From: Callaeas wilsoni
Lineage: Eukaryota > Chordata > Aves > Passeriformes > Callaeidae
Length of the DNA stretch: 64,000 nucleotides
Reading direction: 5' to 3'
Assembly (NCBI GenBank): GCA_013398955.1
Contig: VWPU01006254.1
Coordinates: 95,145 to 159,144 of the forward strand
Under the pieces are notes generated by a model, which ran no database searches, was not told the origin of the DNA, and was given only the letters and a program-made list of their open reading frames with translations. Positions 13,584-27,991 of this stretch are shown here, piece after piece (within the stretch, counting starts at the first letter, position 1; each line of letters starts with the position of its first letter). A program made the position numbers and the translations under genes.

Positions 13584-15779
13584 CTATGGTAGCAGTGGCA
13601 CGAAGAGTTTCTACTGTAAAAGTTCAACAGTAACTTGAAATGCATCTTTGCATTGTAAGTCAAAGGTTTATGTGTATGTGGTTGTGTGTATGTTGGTCAC
13701 ATTCATTAACTTGCGAGGTCCCTCAAATACTATGATTCTTAAAGGAATCTCTTCACAGGCAAACTACCTGTAGGATGTTTTATTGTGAAAAGATCTCAGA
13801 CTAAACACAGATCTAAAAATCACTGTAATATATGAATATTGTTACCATCTAGCAGTGTATTCCTTAGCGTTCTGGAGTCTTTGTTAAACTGACATATTTA
13901 TATTTTAGAAGTGAATGAAAATATGATGAGAGATCAAAATTGAGGAAGCTTCAATCCTTACTTGACCAATTATTTTTATAATCCTAGCAATTACAGTTCC
14001 TAAAAGCATTGATTTGTCCTGGATTCAAACTGGATTAATATCTTAAATGTCATTCTTTAATGTGAGGGGCCGGGGGTGTAAAAATGGAGGAAAATGGAAA
14101 AAAAATTAATATGTTATGTGGCTTCAGGTTTTTAACTTGCAAGTATCCTAACTTTCTAAGGTAGAATTGTCACTAGTTTGTCTCCAGAAAAAATTGTTAA
14201 CAAGTGGAAATATACAGGATATATGAGGCGTTTTAAAACCTTCATTTTCTTATCTCACCAATTGTTTCTTCATGTAGATTGTCCAGAGGCCTTTTCTCTA
14301 CTGTATGATGCAGTATATTAAATTACATGGAAAAGAGAAAAAGCTTACCCAAACTTTATGCTTCATAATTGAGAATCTTGGGTAAAAATATTCTTGGTGA
14401 CTTCAGTCACTCTTTTCTGATTGTTGATTTATAGTTTTCTTCCATATACATTCCAAATTTTCAGATGCAATAAAAGAAACATCTGCTGTACTCTGTTTTT
14501 AAGAAAAGCTGAAAATCTGTATTAAGAAATGCCCACAGCCAATGTATTTGCCTTTGGCTTAGCCTCTAGCTTGAAGATTGTCCAAAATTTGATGCTACTC
14601 AAGTAACATGATTTCCATGTTTTTGCCTTCTTAATGCTAAAACATTTATATACACTGTGTTTTGGGATTATTAATAAACTCCAGTTGTGTGTGACTATCC
14701 CAAACAGGGAATTTTCCTGGTAATGCTGAAATGGGTTTCCCAGTCAATGAGACTGCACACTTAGTCTAAGAGATGCAAGGCCTGACTGCTGTGTCATTTG
14801 CATAGTTACTTCTGACTTGGGATATTTTATCTCTGTCTGGGCCAGCTGAGTGGCAATAGCTGATCTGGGGGAGAGTTTTCTGTCTGGAAAGGTCACTTAG
14901 GAGCTATTGTCCTGTGGTGTTGAACAGAAGAAGCCCAAACAAAATCCAACTCTCCAAAAAACCCAGAACCAACACTGATTGCCTGGCCTGGGCTGTTGTG
15001 TTGGATTCTGGTATTTTGGGTCATGTGACGTCTGCCTTTTAAACACAATGTCTGGGCTGTGTCTTACACTAAATTAACAGTGATTGCTAAGTGAGATACT
15101 GGGGTGACATTTCATCTTAGCTTTGGTATATTACGATTACATCATGAATCTCTCTGTCCCAGCTACTTTCATTTATCTAAGATTTGGCTTATTTTCACAA
15201 ATGAGCATAATGATAGTCATTAGTATTGCCAAGACCTGGAAGCTGCAGGTTTCCTTGGAGCAAAGTCCCTGGCTATTTTTCCAGTAGATTGTGATCTTCA
15301 TTAATGCAAGGTCATTCCCATTTCCTTCTTTCATTTCTCCCCATCCCAGCAGGTCAACTTGAATAAATAAACTAAATTAAATAAATGATCTTTGCTTTTC
15401 AGTTGCACTTGATATTCCATGATGCTACATAATTTTGAAAGTGCCTTTTCTAAGAGCTGGCTGCAAACAGCAGGGAACCCAAACGCAAAGTCATGTCTGT
15501 CCATATTTCTTTTAAAAACCCCTATCCTGGAGTCTGTTCTCTTCCAGCCAAAACCCTAAGGTTCCTTTGCAGGGGAGCTGGAGAAGGGGTGTGCGTGTTG
15601 TAGCCTGTTCTTCAGGCTGACAAATACGGTTTGCATTGAGCCAATGCAAAGACATTTGGTGCCTGAACGACTATGGTCAGTTGTGTACCACAGTAAAATA
15701 CCCTTCCAGCTCTTTTTGAGGAATACAGAACCAGGCTTATTTTAATAATGATAGTAATAGCATGCAAACATAAGCCCAG

Positions 15780-16406
15780 GTGTGCCCAGGTGGTCAGGAA
15801 GGCCAATGGTACCTGGCCTGGACCAGCCATGGTGTGTCCAGCAGCACAAGGGCAGTGACCATCCCCCTGTGTTGGGCACTGGGGAGGCCCCACCTCGAGT
15901 GCTGTGTCCCGTTCTGGACACTGAGGTGCTGGAGCAAGTCCGGAGGAGGGCAGCAGAGCTGGGGAAGGGTCTGGAGCACAAGTCTGATGAGGAGGGGGTG
16001 AGGGAGCTGGGGGTGTTTAGCCTGGAGAAAAGGAGGCTCGAGGGGACCTTCTCCCTCTCTACAGCTACTGAAAGGCGAGTGCTGTGATGTGGGGGTCGAT
16101 CTCTTCTCCCAAGTAACAAGTGACAGAATGAGAATAAATGGCCTCAAGTTGCACCAGAGGAGGTTTAGATTGGATATTATGAACACTTTCTTCAGGAAAG
16201 GGGATGTCGAGCATTGGAACAGGCTACCCAGGGAAGTGCTGGAGTCAGCATCCTTGGAGTTATTTAAAAGACATGTAGATGTGGCGCTTTGGGACATTGT
16301 TTGGTGGTGGGCTTAGCAGTGCTGAGTTAAAGGTTGAACTCTATGTAGGGGGCTTTTCCAATCTAAACAATACTATCATTCTATTATTCTAAACGATTCT
16401 GTGATG
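15780..16406 (+). mobile_element. CR1 LINE, 5'-truncated 3' end
   Basis: The sequence follows the avian CR1 3' region for its whole length. Recognisable landmarks are tgcccaggtggtcaggaagg at the left, the stretch ctggagcacaagtctgatga, the run cttctcccaagtaacaagtg, gcattggaacaggctaccc, and ttaaaagacatgtagatgtg near the right. It ends in cttttccaatctaaac followed by degenerate attct-type tail units, the usual CR1 3' signature. Only the last part of the reverse-transcriptase ORF and the 3' UTR remain, and the frame is broken, so no protein is made. Relative to the usual arrangement, a stretch of about 25-30 bp seems missing near 15912, between the gttctgg and acactgaggtg landmarks. No target-site duplication is visible, as is normal for CR1. 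Open frames on both strands here are by-products of the element. Confidence 0.95.
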
Positions 16407-19400
16407 CTGTATGCCCTTCACCTCTCTAGCTGGTTAGAGCATGAGAAAAGGTAAAACTGGGAGTTTTGGATACCAGGGATGTCAGCTAGTTTTCAGCCTC
16501 CTGATGCTTCCATACACTACTTAAGCAAGAGAGAGGACTCAGACTTCCATCGCCTCCAGCCTGGGAGAGGCTTTATTGCATAAGACCAGTTGGCCAGGTC
16601 GTAGTCCATCCAAGGTCTCACTGTAGGTCTGAAGTCTCCCCTGTGTTTTTCCTGCAGTGCAGTGCAGCTTAGCAGTCAAGTGATCATGAACGGTGATCTC
16701 AGAAACAGCTTACAGAGCTACACAAATTTCTGGAGATTGAATGATACATTCTTTTTCTTCTCAAGACAGTAGCAAATTGTATGATTTGGATGGAAGTAAT
16801 AATTAATTCAGAAAATGTTTTTATCTCAAAACATAGCTTTTCCACTGCTTTCTAAAGTGTGAAACCAAGTGATAAGAGGTCAAGGAAATACCTGCACCAG
16901 AGATTCCAGCTATTTAAAGTTCTTTGTTGAAATCATTGAAAAAAAGTCCTGGTAAAAATGAAAAGTTACCATCAATATGAGAACATGTCTTTCTTAGGAA
17001 GTGACAAAATAAATGGCTATTAATTCTTCCATCTAAGCAGGAAATGGTAGTGTCACTTCATGTAGTGTATTTCTTCCGTGTTCACAGAGCATTTGGTTAA
17101 AATAGAAAACCTGGTTAAAAGGACACAGTTTAGTCTTGACTTGAAGTTAAACTAGTTTAGCAACTTTTGCAGGAAACTCAGATAACTCTAATGCCCTGTT
17201 CAGGCGTTGTTTACTTGACAGGCTTGTAACAGCTACACTGCTTGAGATCCGAGAAGACAAAATTTGTTTCATACCTTGAGGGTGCAAAGTCCCAGGGCAG
17301 CAGATGGCCCTATGATTATTATTTCCAACCTGTCTTACCTGACCATTCCTTCCCTGTATGAACAGCTGTTTCATTCACTTCAGTGCAGTCCAGCCTGAGT
17401 GGCTATTTTTCTTCTGCCCTTTTCCTTGCACACAACATAAATCTCTTCTTTCCTTTGACCTGGCCTGCAATTTCATCCACCTGTGCATGCCTTCAGCAAT
17501 GTCAAACTCTTGCCGGATCCACTTCCCTTTTACTAGATAAATTCTTTTGAAACAAAACTTTTTTTTCAGGAGTGCTGAATAGATAGAAGGAGTCTTCACT
17601 TCTTAGATGCTCACACTGGGAGTGCTCAGTGGGTGTGAATTTAGTCCACTTACTCTGTTTTAGTGGACTCAGCCCAGTTATTGAGTGGCATCAGGCCATG
17701 AGTGTTAACCAGTGAAATGGGCCCACATTCTGAAACTTGCAAGTTTTTAACTGTGCAAAGCACTTTATATCAACCATTGAAGTTAATTTTGTCTCTAATA
17801 TTGTGAAGGTAAATGTTGAAATTAGAACATGTCAAGATGTTCCCAGACAACCTCAGGTTGGCCTCCTTATGAGAAAAGGCACTTACAAGGTTTTTTTACT
17901 TCTGTAATTACATACCTTTTCTGCAGGACCTCATTTTTTTTACTATGCAGGATACTCAGTTTTTCAGTGTTTCATTTTATCCTTATTGCACAGGCTCATG
18001 TCCTATTTACTATGCAGTACTCACACTGTACTGAATATGGAAATGATGAGGAAATTCATCATTCAGAGTTAAGAATTTATTTTTGGAATGCCACTTTTAG
18101 CCAAGGTGGAGGCATTCCTTTCAGTTTTGGAATGGGGCAGCTGGGGGCAGACAAAAGTCTGGTACACACTTTACTGAATGATGACATTTTCAGAACCTCA
18201 GTTACCCATCTTTTGTTGTTTTTAACTACAAGGACGACTCTTGTAGCGATTAACAGTGCTCACATTCTGCAGATCACATTGCTCAAGATGGATCCCCATA
18301 AAATGAAAAATAAACAGAAACCACAGAGTTTCTGCCTTGTGTAATTTGCACAGCATCACAGATTCCTGGGGGACAGAGCCAGCAGCAAAAACCAGAGTAG
18401 GAAACATGACAGGAAGTTTGTTCTTTTGTGTATGATCTTTTTCTCCTCAAGGTTTCCAGATTCTCTCAGAAAGGAGGACAGGGCAAGGGGATGCTACAGG
18501 CACCAGCTTTCTTCCTTTTTCTCTCCTGTATATTTCCTGGGCACTATAATTTTATTCTCTGCGTTATCATTTTGTTCCCTGCTCCTGTCACAAATTTGAG
18601 GACTTGCAGATAATGCACACAGGTGAAGAAAACTTGCTGAAGTTGCACAGTGGATCTGAGCCTCTTTCGATCGAATTTTTTTAGGTTTCAGTCCCATGGA
18701 AATTTCCCTGTTATCACCTCCTTCAGTAGGTAAGAAGACTCATGCCACGGTATAACAGAGTAACTTTTAGCACAGCAAATCCCTGTTGTTGTGACTCTGT
18801 GTTTATCTTTTATTACATGGATATTTCTTCTCCTCAAAAAAATGTCTTGATTCACAACCAAGTGTCTGGCTTTATCCATTTTGAAACGCTGATAGGAGTT
18901 TCTTTTAGGTAACTTAAAATGCAAATAAGGATATATTTGAAACAAACTAATCCCTAAAAAGACTTGATGAAGTACTTGTAAGCTTATTTTTCTGAAAGCT
19001 GAGTCAAGTCCCACTTAAACATCAAATTGTCTTCCTGCACACATTCTACACAAAATGATGAGTAAGTGATGCTCTGAAAAAGCATCACCAGACACACTGC
19101 TGATTATGTTCTGTGGGTTTTAGTTTTAAAGCAGAAACAGTGTTTTACTAGATCTAATTCTCTGTCACAAGTAAAAATATGTATTCCCAAAATAGGAATA
19201 TTGCATGGCAATTTGAAGATCTAAAAGATAGTAGCTTTAAAAAAGGAGAAGTTGCTCCTGAAGAAGTGTGTAGACCAGCCACTTTAAGCTAAAATCTAGC
19301 TAGTTATAGGTATGTTCTACCTGTAGATCTGCTTCTCTTTGAATGCAGAAATATTTACCAGGAGTGCTAAACAGCTGTAGAACTGAGGGGGTTTATGCAA

Positions 19401-22400
19401 ATTCGTAATATAAATGCAATTTTATTCATTTCTCTGGAGGGAAAAACCCACTTTTTGCAGAGAAAATTGGGGAAGAGAAGGTGAAATTCTAAACAGGAGA
19501 TCTAGAAATCATTCAGTGTCTGTTCTTCAGAATCTCTTGAAGACATATAGCATATAGCGAAGAGGATGATTAATTGCACATATACATATGAAAGTCAGCA
19601 GGATCAAATTTGCTTATTTTTGATAAACATGGTAAATTGAAAAGTCAAAGATGATGCACAAAGGTGGTAGACCCATTTTAGCAGTACAGTTAGGTGGCAT
19701 GGTGTATTCCTTTAATCTTTCTGAAGATACAAGTAAGAGTATATTGATAGAAATAAAAGGTTGTTTCCTGTAATGACCTGGATTTAATTTCCTGTATAGT
19801 AATATACTCTCTTGCATCTGCAAGCTCCTGTTAACCCTTGCATATTACTTAAATGTGAAAGGCATCTGGTTCAGACCTGTGAGTGTGAGAGAACGTCTTG
19901 CATGTTACTTGAGCTCTGCTACTTTTTCTAGGAAGACAACGTTAATTTTCTCTGTACTATTATACTGTGAAATCATAAGTGAAAGAGCCATAAATAGTGA
20001 AGAAGTATTAAAATTAAATAATTAAAAAACCCCTAAACTTTTAAAAACAACTAAGTTAGGAAAAACTTTAAATGTTCCACTGCATGTACAAAGTTGTTTT
20101 TTCAGGCTTAGCTGTTGAAATTCAATTGAACAGAGATCTTTAATAAGCACATGTGAAACAATTTACAATTCAAAATATTTTTTTAACATAAACACAGATT
20201 ATTTTTTTCCGAGGAAGGACAAAGAAGGCTGAAAAAGCTGTGATAGGTTTTAATACCCTGCCTGAACTTATTGCCTTGAGGTGATGACAGATAATACACT
20301 TCTTACTTGTAGAATTAGCTATGGAAATGTTACAGAAACCATTAAAAGTGGGAATAAGAAGTACAGTTAGAATATTTCTCTTACTCAGCAAGCATTATCA
20401 ATTAATTTTCATGTTAATTTTCATCCAGACCATAATTAATTTTCTTTTTAGGACCACAGATCAAAAATTGCTTTTGCTTTTCTTAGGAAGCTACAATACC
20501 AGAACAGCAAATCCTGGGGGCCTAATATCCGTCCTAACATACTATTTCAGTCTGGTTGTCTTAGGTTTTGAGGTGACTGTCCTTAAGCCACTACAGGCAG
20601 AAAACCTGAGAATTCCTTAGCATGAAGGATATTCCTGAACACTATTCCTTAATATTTCTGAAATTAAACATTTCAGCATATAATAGGCTATTTATTTGGC
20701 AAAATTTGATATAACTTCTTAGGTATTTCTAAGAGTCAAATGTATATTTTCAGTGGGTTTCTTCTGAAAGCAAGCGGCAAAGTGTATGGACAGGGAACTC
20801 CTAGTGTAGGGACAATAACTAAAGTTGGGTGTATTAGATTCTGGCTCTGTGTGTTGTCAGAAGTACAGTTCCTCCTCAGAATACCATGTGCTGTGGAGCA
20901 ACCCTTCCTGCATGGGATCCCCTGTTCCATAGGAAAATTTATTGTGAAATCTCACTTGTAACCCTTTACGAAGAGGATGGATAGGTCCATATAATTTGTG
21001 AAGAGCATATGATGAGTTTTTAATGCATTCTTCATGAAGCAAAAGAACTAGAGTGGTTTCATAGTGTGAAAAAATCGATCATCCTAAATAAAATCAGTTC
21101 AGAATTCATTCACATTCTTCCTAAGGTCAGGCTCATGGGCAGAACTGACAGAGAGGGGTTTTCTGCTCACCTGCTGAGCTAAACTGCCAATCAGGTATTG
21201 GTGGGTCCCAGAAGAAGAAAATCTGCCCTTTTTGTTGGCAGAATCATGTACTACAGCTTTATTTCATAAACTGCATTATTGTTGGACAGCGGCTAGGAAA
21301 AAGAGAAACTCCTAATTAAGGCTTACACTTGGAATGTCCTCTTGAGATGCTGTTGAACTGGCTGAGGTCTGCTGAAACTGAGCTCATTGGATGCCTCTCA
21401 CCTTGACTTTCATAAAATTGTTCTCCTAGGATCTTACTAATTTGTGTTAAAAGAATCATGAGCGATCTAGACTTAACATATAATCATACCAATGTGTTTT
21501 ACACATCTGCCCTGACAAACACTGAGCCAGCTTTGTCTTTTCAAGGTTGCAGAAAACAGAGGACTGAGTTAATAGGAAATTTCCAAGTTAATGGTTGAAT
21601 CAAAATGGATTTGTCTAAGTGGTTTCAAAGTGTGAATTCAAACCTCTCTTGTATTGCATCTATACAGTATCAATATGTTAGCATAAAGTTGAGGTAAGAA
21701 TTAAGAAGGAAAACTTTAACATTAGAAGTAATAGGAAATGTAAAATGCAACTGAATATAAATGGGAATTAAGGAAAGAATAATAAAACCGGGACATCAAA
21801 CTTCTAAAATTAGTGTTGTGAATTATTAAAACTAATTTATGTTAATGGAATAATATGTGTTTTCAGTTTTTTGATGGAAAAGTTCTCCTTCTGAATTGAA
21901 GGTCAGAGTGCTTGCCATTTAAAATGCCAGCTCTGGTGCTGTTGTACCATTTCAAACTTTCATTAAGTGGTGAAAATGTATTTGGGAAGACTTCCAGTTC
22001 CATAATTTAGGACTTTTAATAGGAGTGAAATTTAAAAGTTAAAGGGGAAAAGTACTAGCAAAGCTACTTTTGAAACTTAGACCTAGGGTCTGTATTGCCT
22101 TGAACAAGTCTGTTTTTAGGGGTAATTAGTTATCCTGTTGGTACCTGTTACAATCATGGGGTGGAGATTATAGAAAAGGGCAGGGGATGAAACACAAAAA
22201 CTGTTTAAAAACTGTTGTCTTAGTGATGCCAAACCAGTATTTGGTCTTGTGTATGCTGTTAAACTCAGAGATAAACTTATCTTCTGGAGAAATCTCTCTA
22301 TGAGAGACCATCTCTTAATTGCCTGCAATTTTTTTCCAAATAATACCTCAAATAACAAGACATAGCTTAATCCTTCCCTCAGCTTCCTTCTTAAACTAGT

Positions 22401-23901
22401 TTTTCACATTAAAATATTATACCAAAATTTGCTGGACCTGAATTCAACCAAGATGCAGCCTTGCCTTCTCCTACTTGCAAGAAAACATGTTCATAACTCT
22501 ATCTTGACTGCATCTGTCGAAGGAGTTATTATTGCTCTGAGAAGCTGTGCTGCCTTGGTAGACAGCCCTGTCACCCTGTTATCCTGATGTACTTGAATTG
22601 ATACTGTTGACAATGGAGAAATGTGTGTTACAAAACACACAAAACATTTCCTACCATATATTATTCTTCTAGATGCAGTTCTCTCCAATTAGCCTGTCTT
22701 CTTTCCTTGTCTGAAAATACAAAGGCACACAGAACATTGGAGGCTGATAAACTGTGATAACTGTTGCATAATGACTTTCATAAAATAACTTCTGCCATAA
22801 AAACAGCAGTTCATAATTGTTTTTGGGATATTTGAGTTTCTGATTCTTCTTGGATCATTGTAATTACTTGAGGTACTTTTTGGAGAGCTTTTTTTTTCCT
22901 TTGGGCGAGATGATAAACAGTTTGATACTCAAATGTGCAGGTAAAACACAATTGATTACACAGTATTTTGTTGTTCATCTGGATGCATATCACTCATGGC
23001 TGCAGGGCAAGACAGCTTTGAATCTCTTGGAAGTTATTGAACAATACTAGTATTTTTATTCTAATATTAAAAAAAATTACAGTTCCAAAGAAATCCATGG
23101 AGCTGTAATAGCCATGAGCTGTGAGTGTTTAAATGTCATCATGTTCCAGCCCTATAAGAGGGATGTGTTGTGAGACATCCTGACTGCAGGGTAATTGGAA
23201 TCAGGCAGGGTTAGCTGTGTCTGCTTTGACTGTGGGAAGGAGTTTGCAGAATCTTATGTCTTCCAGTAAACCCAGTCCCATCAAACAAAAAATATCGAAT
23301 CATATAATAATATATAAATAATATATATATTATATTTTCTGTTATCAGTTGTTGACATGCTGATATAGATTAGAAATCGCATAACCCAAACTATTGAGGG
23401 TTTCAGATGTCTCTGTGTCTGTTTATAACCAGTCAGTTCCAGCAGTACATTCCTTTTGCTCTATTTCTTCCCATGGAAAATGTACCATTTCCCTTTATGA
23501 AGTTTTGGTTTATAATGCTGGCTTGGCTTTTTGTGATTACCTCTTGAATATTGCACCTCCATGCAGAAGGGAGTTGCTGAGTGTATTTGATTTATATGAG
23601 GTTTTGGCTGGAGTCTACACTTTCCTTTCCTCCCTCCCCCCCCCGGTTCTTACTTTAAATACACAGGAATTCAGTTTATCTACTGGTAGTCATATAGCAT
23701 CTTGTATTTGGGAGATTTTAACAGTTTCTGTGGGATGTACACAAAAGTATTGCCAGCTTCTGGAAGTCTTCAGCACTGAACAATGCTGTTCTTTTACAGA
23801 TTTTCTTTTTGTTCTTTTCCTGCTTCCTTTAACAGACTTGTTTCTGTGTATCAGCTTGATGATACATGTTGCCATACATCATGAAAATCATTGCACTGCC
23901 A
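16407..23901. other. Unique non-coding DNA between the two CR1 fragments
   Basis: No recognisable gene. The longest frames (17829-18344 and 23394-23924, both plus strand, 171 and 176 codons) are T-rich and give hydrophobic, low-complexity peptides with no known domain. No start context, splice structure or codon bias supports them. AT-rich microsatellite-like sequence lies at 23302-23336 and a run of nine cytosines at 23636-23644. Confidence 0.6.
23302..23336. repeat. AT-rich low-complexity tract
   Basis: About 35 bp composed only of A and T, mainly ata/tat units including a run of alternating TA. Probably a degraded (TA)n or (TAA)n microsatellite. Confidence 0.75.
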
Positions 23902-23957
23902 AAATTACAGAAATACAGGATTGATAGGGACTTCTGGAGATCATCCAGTCCAACCCC
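23902..23957 (-). mobile_element. CR1 3'-end fragment, inverted
   Basis: Read on the plus strand this shows the reverse complement of the CR1 3' terminus: a degenerate cagaa-type tail, then gggacttctggagatcatcc and agtccaacccc. That is the standard bird CR1 end in minus orientation. Only about 56 bp remain, so this is an extremely 5'-truncated copy. It overlaps the last codons of a chance plus-strand open frame, which argues further against that frame. Confidence 0.85.
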
Positions 23958-26900
23958 AAAATAAAATATCTGATTCCAGGTATAAAGTATGAATGCCTTT
24001 GCTGGTCTCCTTAAAGTACTGTGTCATATCTACAGCAAAAAGTGCTTTTTAGTTAATGAATTTTTAAGCTTTCTAATTTTTTATGAGCAGTTATTGGGAT
24101 TGTGCTAGTGGAGTAAGCAAATAAAGAGTGTTCACTTGTAGTTTACACTGACAGCTGTTTTGGGAGCAATAGAACAATATATTTTGTGCTGAAAATAGGA
24201 AATAGGAAGATCAAAACTGGTTGATACTACCAGGCTTCTTGGAAGTTTAAATAAAACTAGTAAGTGTATTTGCAAAGGTAATTTTCCTTCCTTGACAGGA
24301 AGAAATTATCCAGCATATTTACAAAACCCTCTTTTCTAACAAAATGTACCTACTTTTGAAATCTTACAATAAATGCCAGTGCAATTGCCATCTCCTCTTA
24401 TTCTGTCTGCCTTTTCCATCTGGATACAAACATACCTCTCTGGATAAACATAACTCTGCTACTAACTCCTTGGTCCTCTAGCCCACCTCATCTATTGTAG
24501 CACTTGCATGATGATGTGACCTGTCAGGAGTTTGATGAAGAGTGGGTTGCGGCCCTGCTACATTGATGACTCCAATAGAAGGACATGCTGAGCAGACACT
24601 GAGTGGGAGTCCAGTGAAGATGTGTCCATTTAGAAAGGATGCAGTGGATGCTTTGGGGAAATGAGTTTCCATAGCCAAAGCTGTTTGCAATGCCTGCACT
24701 GGCCTATTGTCATAATCCTGAGCATCTGCTATGGGGACCATAAATGTACAGAAGAGCTTGTCTTTATGACTTTATGTTTCTAATGCTAACTAATTATTAG
24801 ATTGCTGAGAAGTGATTAAATATGAACTGTATTTTGAGCTTTGCAAGTTTGTGTTGGCTTTTCCTCTTTCTTACTTAAGGGAAGTTAGTCTGAGCTCTTC
24901 AGTTTCTTGTATTATTTTTAAGTATTAAATTGATTTACTTTACTCTCTGCCACAGTAACTGGGAATAAGGATTCATTTTAGAATGCAAATTGCACCAGGG
25001 TTATGAGTTCCTCACCCATGGCTGAAGGTTCACAAACTGGTGCAAATACGTGGCTTGACAGTGAGCCAATAATTTATGTGACCTAGGAAGCTGGCTGCTC
25101 CTTCCTTAATTCTTCCAGCATTTGTGTTTCACCTCTTGATGGTCTTGCCACACTGTAGAGCAATGGAACATCATTTATATGACAGGTGTTACTAGTTTTC
25201 TAAGGAGAAGTTTGGGGAGGGGCACAGCAGGTGTATGATGCACTCAGATATGCTCTTACACTTGTCCTACTGGTGTTTCAGTAACAGATACCATCATACT
25301 GTTTGTACCTCTGGATGTGAGGCTGGAAAGTCTGACCTTAGCCATGTCTCATTGGGACAGCAATTTCAGGATGGTACTTGGGCATCCATAGTGAACCAAA
25401 GCCTTAGCAGAGCACCTCAGGGACCTTTGAAATAGATGCTTGTACCTGTGAAATAGATACTTCGGCTTTTTCCAGCTCACTGGGACTACATCTCTCTGAA
25501 GGACTGAGGCTTTGTTGGTATCAAACACATAAATGAAAACTATTGCAGGAGCCATGTAAACAGCCGTTGAATCATCTGTGTCTTACTTGATGAATACCTA
25601 CTTGAGTAAATCACTTTCTGACCAAAGAAATTTCACCTGTATCTTTTCCTCCATGGTGCAGTTTTCAAATGCCTGGCACTATCCAGTTTAATGTAAGGGA
25701 ATGGAATCTGCTGGTTCAAATTAATCACACCAGATTACTTTTATACATAAAATGCTATATAAATAATTTGTATGATGATACACCTCTCCTCCACCTCTAC
25801 TCTTCCATCGATTCCCTTAGTTTCCTTCTATTTTTCTTTAAGGTAATGGTCCCAGTCTCTTCCTCCAGTTCAATCTGGTCAGTTTTGTCCTGTGATTGAA
25901 TAAGAGACAGGCTAGCCAAAAGACTGGGCTAGTGCATCCAGAATCATTAACTCAGTCAGTCAAACAAATGGGAGGCAAGAGCACAAGAAGCAGTGACCAA
26001 TTGGTCACATGGCAGGGGATCTGCCCTGGAGCATGGAACACACTGAGTTCAGCCCCTGAGCTGCATGGTCACAAATGCCATAATGATTTCTTAGCATGGC
26101 CTTGGCTGTGGTAGCTCATGCCAGCCTGCTGAGCAAGCTTGGCCAGGCTTCCTGAGATTCACAGATAAGATTTATTCCTGAAGTCTGACCTACATGAGTG
26201 TGTATCTAAATGTGTGAAAGCTGTGATTTGATGGCAAGCAATGAAAGGTCATAGAAAAAGCAGGCAATGCATTTAAATCAAAATGATGAAGCTGGGTAAT
26301 TTCATTAGCAACAGTTGTATTTACTGGAAGTCACAGATGGTGCAGTTTAGCTTATGGCCAATTTGTTAAGACAAAATAAGTATAAAGAAAGAAATATTCC
26401 AAGTGAGGGGTGGTTAAAAATTAAATAGGCACCAGATGGCTCAAGATTGTCCTTCATAGAAATTTGGTGAAAGAAGACATAAACAATCCAAAAGCATTTC
26501 TGAATGAGACACTTACAGGCTGGCTAGTGCTTTATCAGAACTAGGTTTAAAAGCAGAGCAATTAAACTTCCGTCATGTGTTAACATTTGACATCCCAGCA
26601 AAATATTCTACATGAAGTTTCAAATTATTTTCTATCTCATATGTTGTTTAAACTGAGAAACAAAATAAATGCAATAACCAATAAATGTTTCAGCCTTCAG
26701 CTACCTTTAAAGTAACCTCAGCTTTCATTTAAAATGAGGAGAAATTTCACTATGCAGTGTATGTATGCATCTAGATTTATGCATGTCAATACATGAGCCT
26801 TTATGCTCACAGAAATGGCAATATTTTAGTTCTTGCTTGCTTTGGAGAAATGTTAGCAATTGTTGCAGTTCCCTCATGATATGTTACAGCCCTAGAGTGT

Positions 26901-27864
26901 ATTCTAGGGAATAAAAGTTCCTTTTCTGGGCTGCAGTGCAATTATTTTCCTGGCCCTGGAAAAACTCACTTTCCACATTTATACACTTTATCTATTCACT
27001 AGCACCTATAGTGAGTTTTGGGAGTCAAAAGCTATTAATATTTTTTGCTTAGCGTTGAGAACTGCTAAAGCTGATCATTAGCACTGATGCCTTTGAACTC
27101 TCTCGTAAAACAAATAACAATACTGATGCCCCATGTTTCTAGACGGACAACATGATTTTATTTTATAGCGTGCCTTGATTCTGTTTTCCACTCATGGGCA
27201 TGTTTTGTCCATAATAAAGTACATCCCTGTGCAATACCAGTAAATTTAACAGTAAAAAAAAAAGAGTAAAAACATTACAAATGATTCCAAGGAAAAGGAG
27301 TCAGCATGTGCTCTCTGGTTTCATATGGAGCACTAGATATAGGTGATATCAGAGACACAGCAGAAATCTCTTTAAAGCAAGCTGCATATATGGAACTGAT
27401 TTTCCCAGGAGTGGAAGTGGGGGTGGAAAAAAAGGAAAGGCAAAGAAAAACAGCCTTGAATGAGAGAGGCAGCTGGAGACTGTGTTGACTAATTAATGAG
27501 TAACATAAACTTAAGAGCTTTTACTCATCCTACACTAGCTTTGCACATTTTCTACTGCATGTTACAATCTCTGGGTATGAAAGCTCAGCAAGTGGTGCCT
27601 GCTTGCAGGGAAAAGGCTACACTTGAAAAAGATGGCTGTACTCACTGAGGGGAAATGAAAACATTTACAACTGTCCTGGAAAAGTCTGGAATGGTCCAGG
27701 TGGGGAACACGATTTGAAGAATTTCACAATTAAATTAACTTAAAAGAAAAATCAGAAATGATCCAGGAATAATTTTCCCATGTGCCAAGGTAACAGTAAC
27801 ACACATGCACCAACCACAGCCTTGCCAGGGAAATACATTCTTCCATAAGAAAAAGTTATGAGGG

Positions 27865-27991
27865 GTTTGTTTTGTTTTGTTCTTTGGTTTTTTGTTTGTT
27901 TTTTTTTGGTTGGTTGGTTGGTTGGTTGGGTTTTTGTTTGGTTTTTTTGGTTTTTTTTTGGTGAGTGTTTGTTTGTTTGGTTTGGTTTCAG
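27865..27991 (+). repeat. T/G-rich simple repeat with (TTGG)n core
   Basis: About 125 bp made almost wholly of T and G on the plus strand: tttg units, a run of ttgg about five times over, then more tttg and homopolymer T. The long open frames on both strands here encode only phenylalanine-, tryptophan- and glycine-rich or lysine- and asparagine-rich low-complexity peptides. They are repeat artefacts. Confidence 0.9.

Larger units (their letters stand above)
11132..15779. other. Unique non-coding DNA between LTR and CR1
   Basis: No gene recognised. Open frames on both strands are short and overlapping. The stretch holds two small local duplications (12788-12834 and 13542-13583, listed separately) and a GT-rich patch near 13668-13695. 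A string near 13712-13740 faintly resembles a CR1 end but is too weak to call. Confidence 0.6.

Noticed and set aside
13712..13742. Faint CR1 tail resemblance (gaggtccctc ... atgattct)
   Set aside because: Too short and too diverged, with no upstream CR1 landmarks.
15794..16297. Minus-strand open frame of 167 codons
   Set aside because: It is antisense to the CR1 fragment and owes its openness to the element's composition.
23394..23924. Longest plus-strand open frame (176 codons)
   Set aside because: The peptide is T-rich-derived, hydrophobic and without a recognisable domain, and the frame runs into an inverted CR1 end. In AT-rich DNA of this size a frame this long is expected by chance.
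27205..27265. AATAAA followed by an A run, as in a processed pseudogene
   Set aside because: The gap from the hexamer to the A run is about 40 bp, and no retrocopied coding sequence or target duplication is visible.
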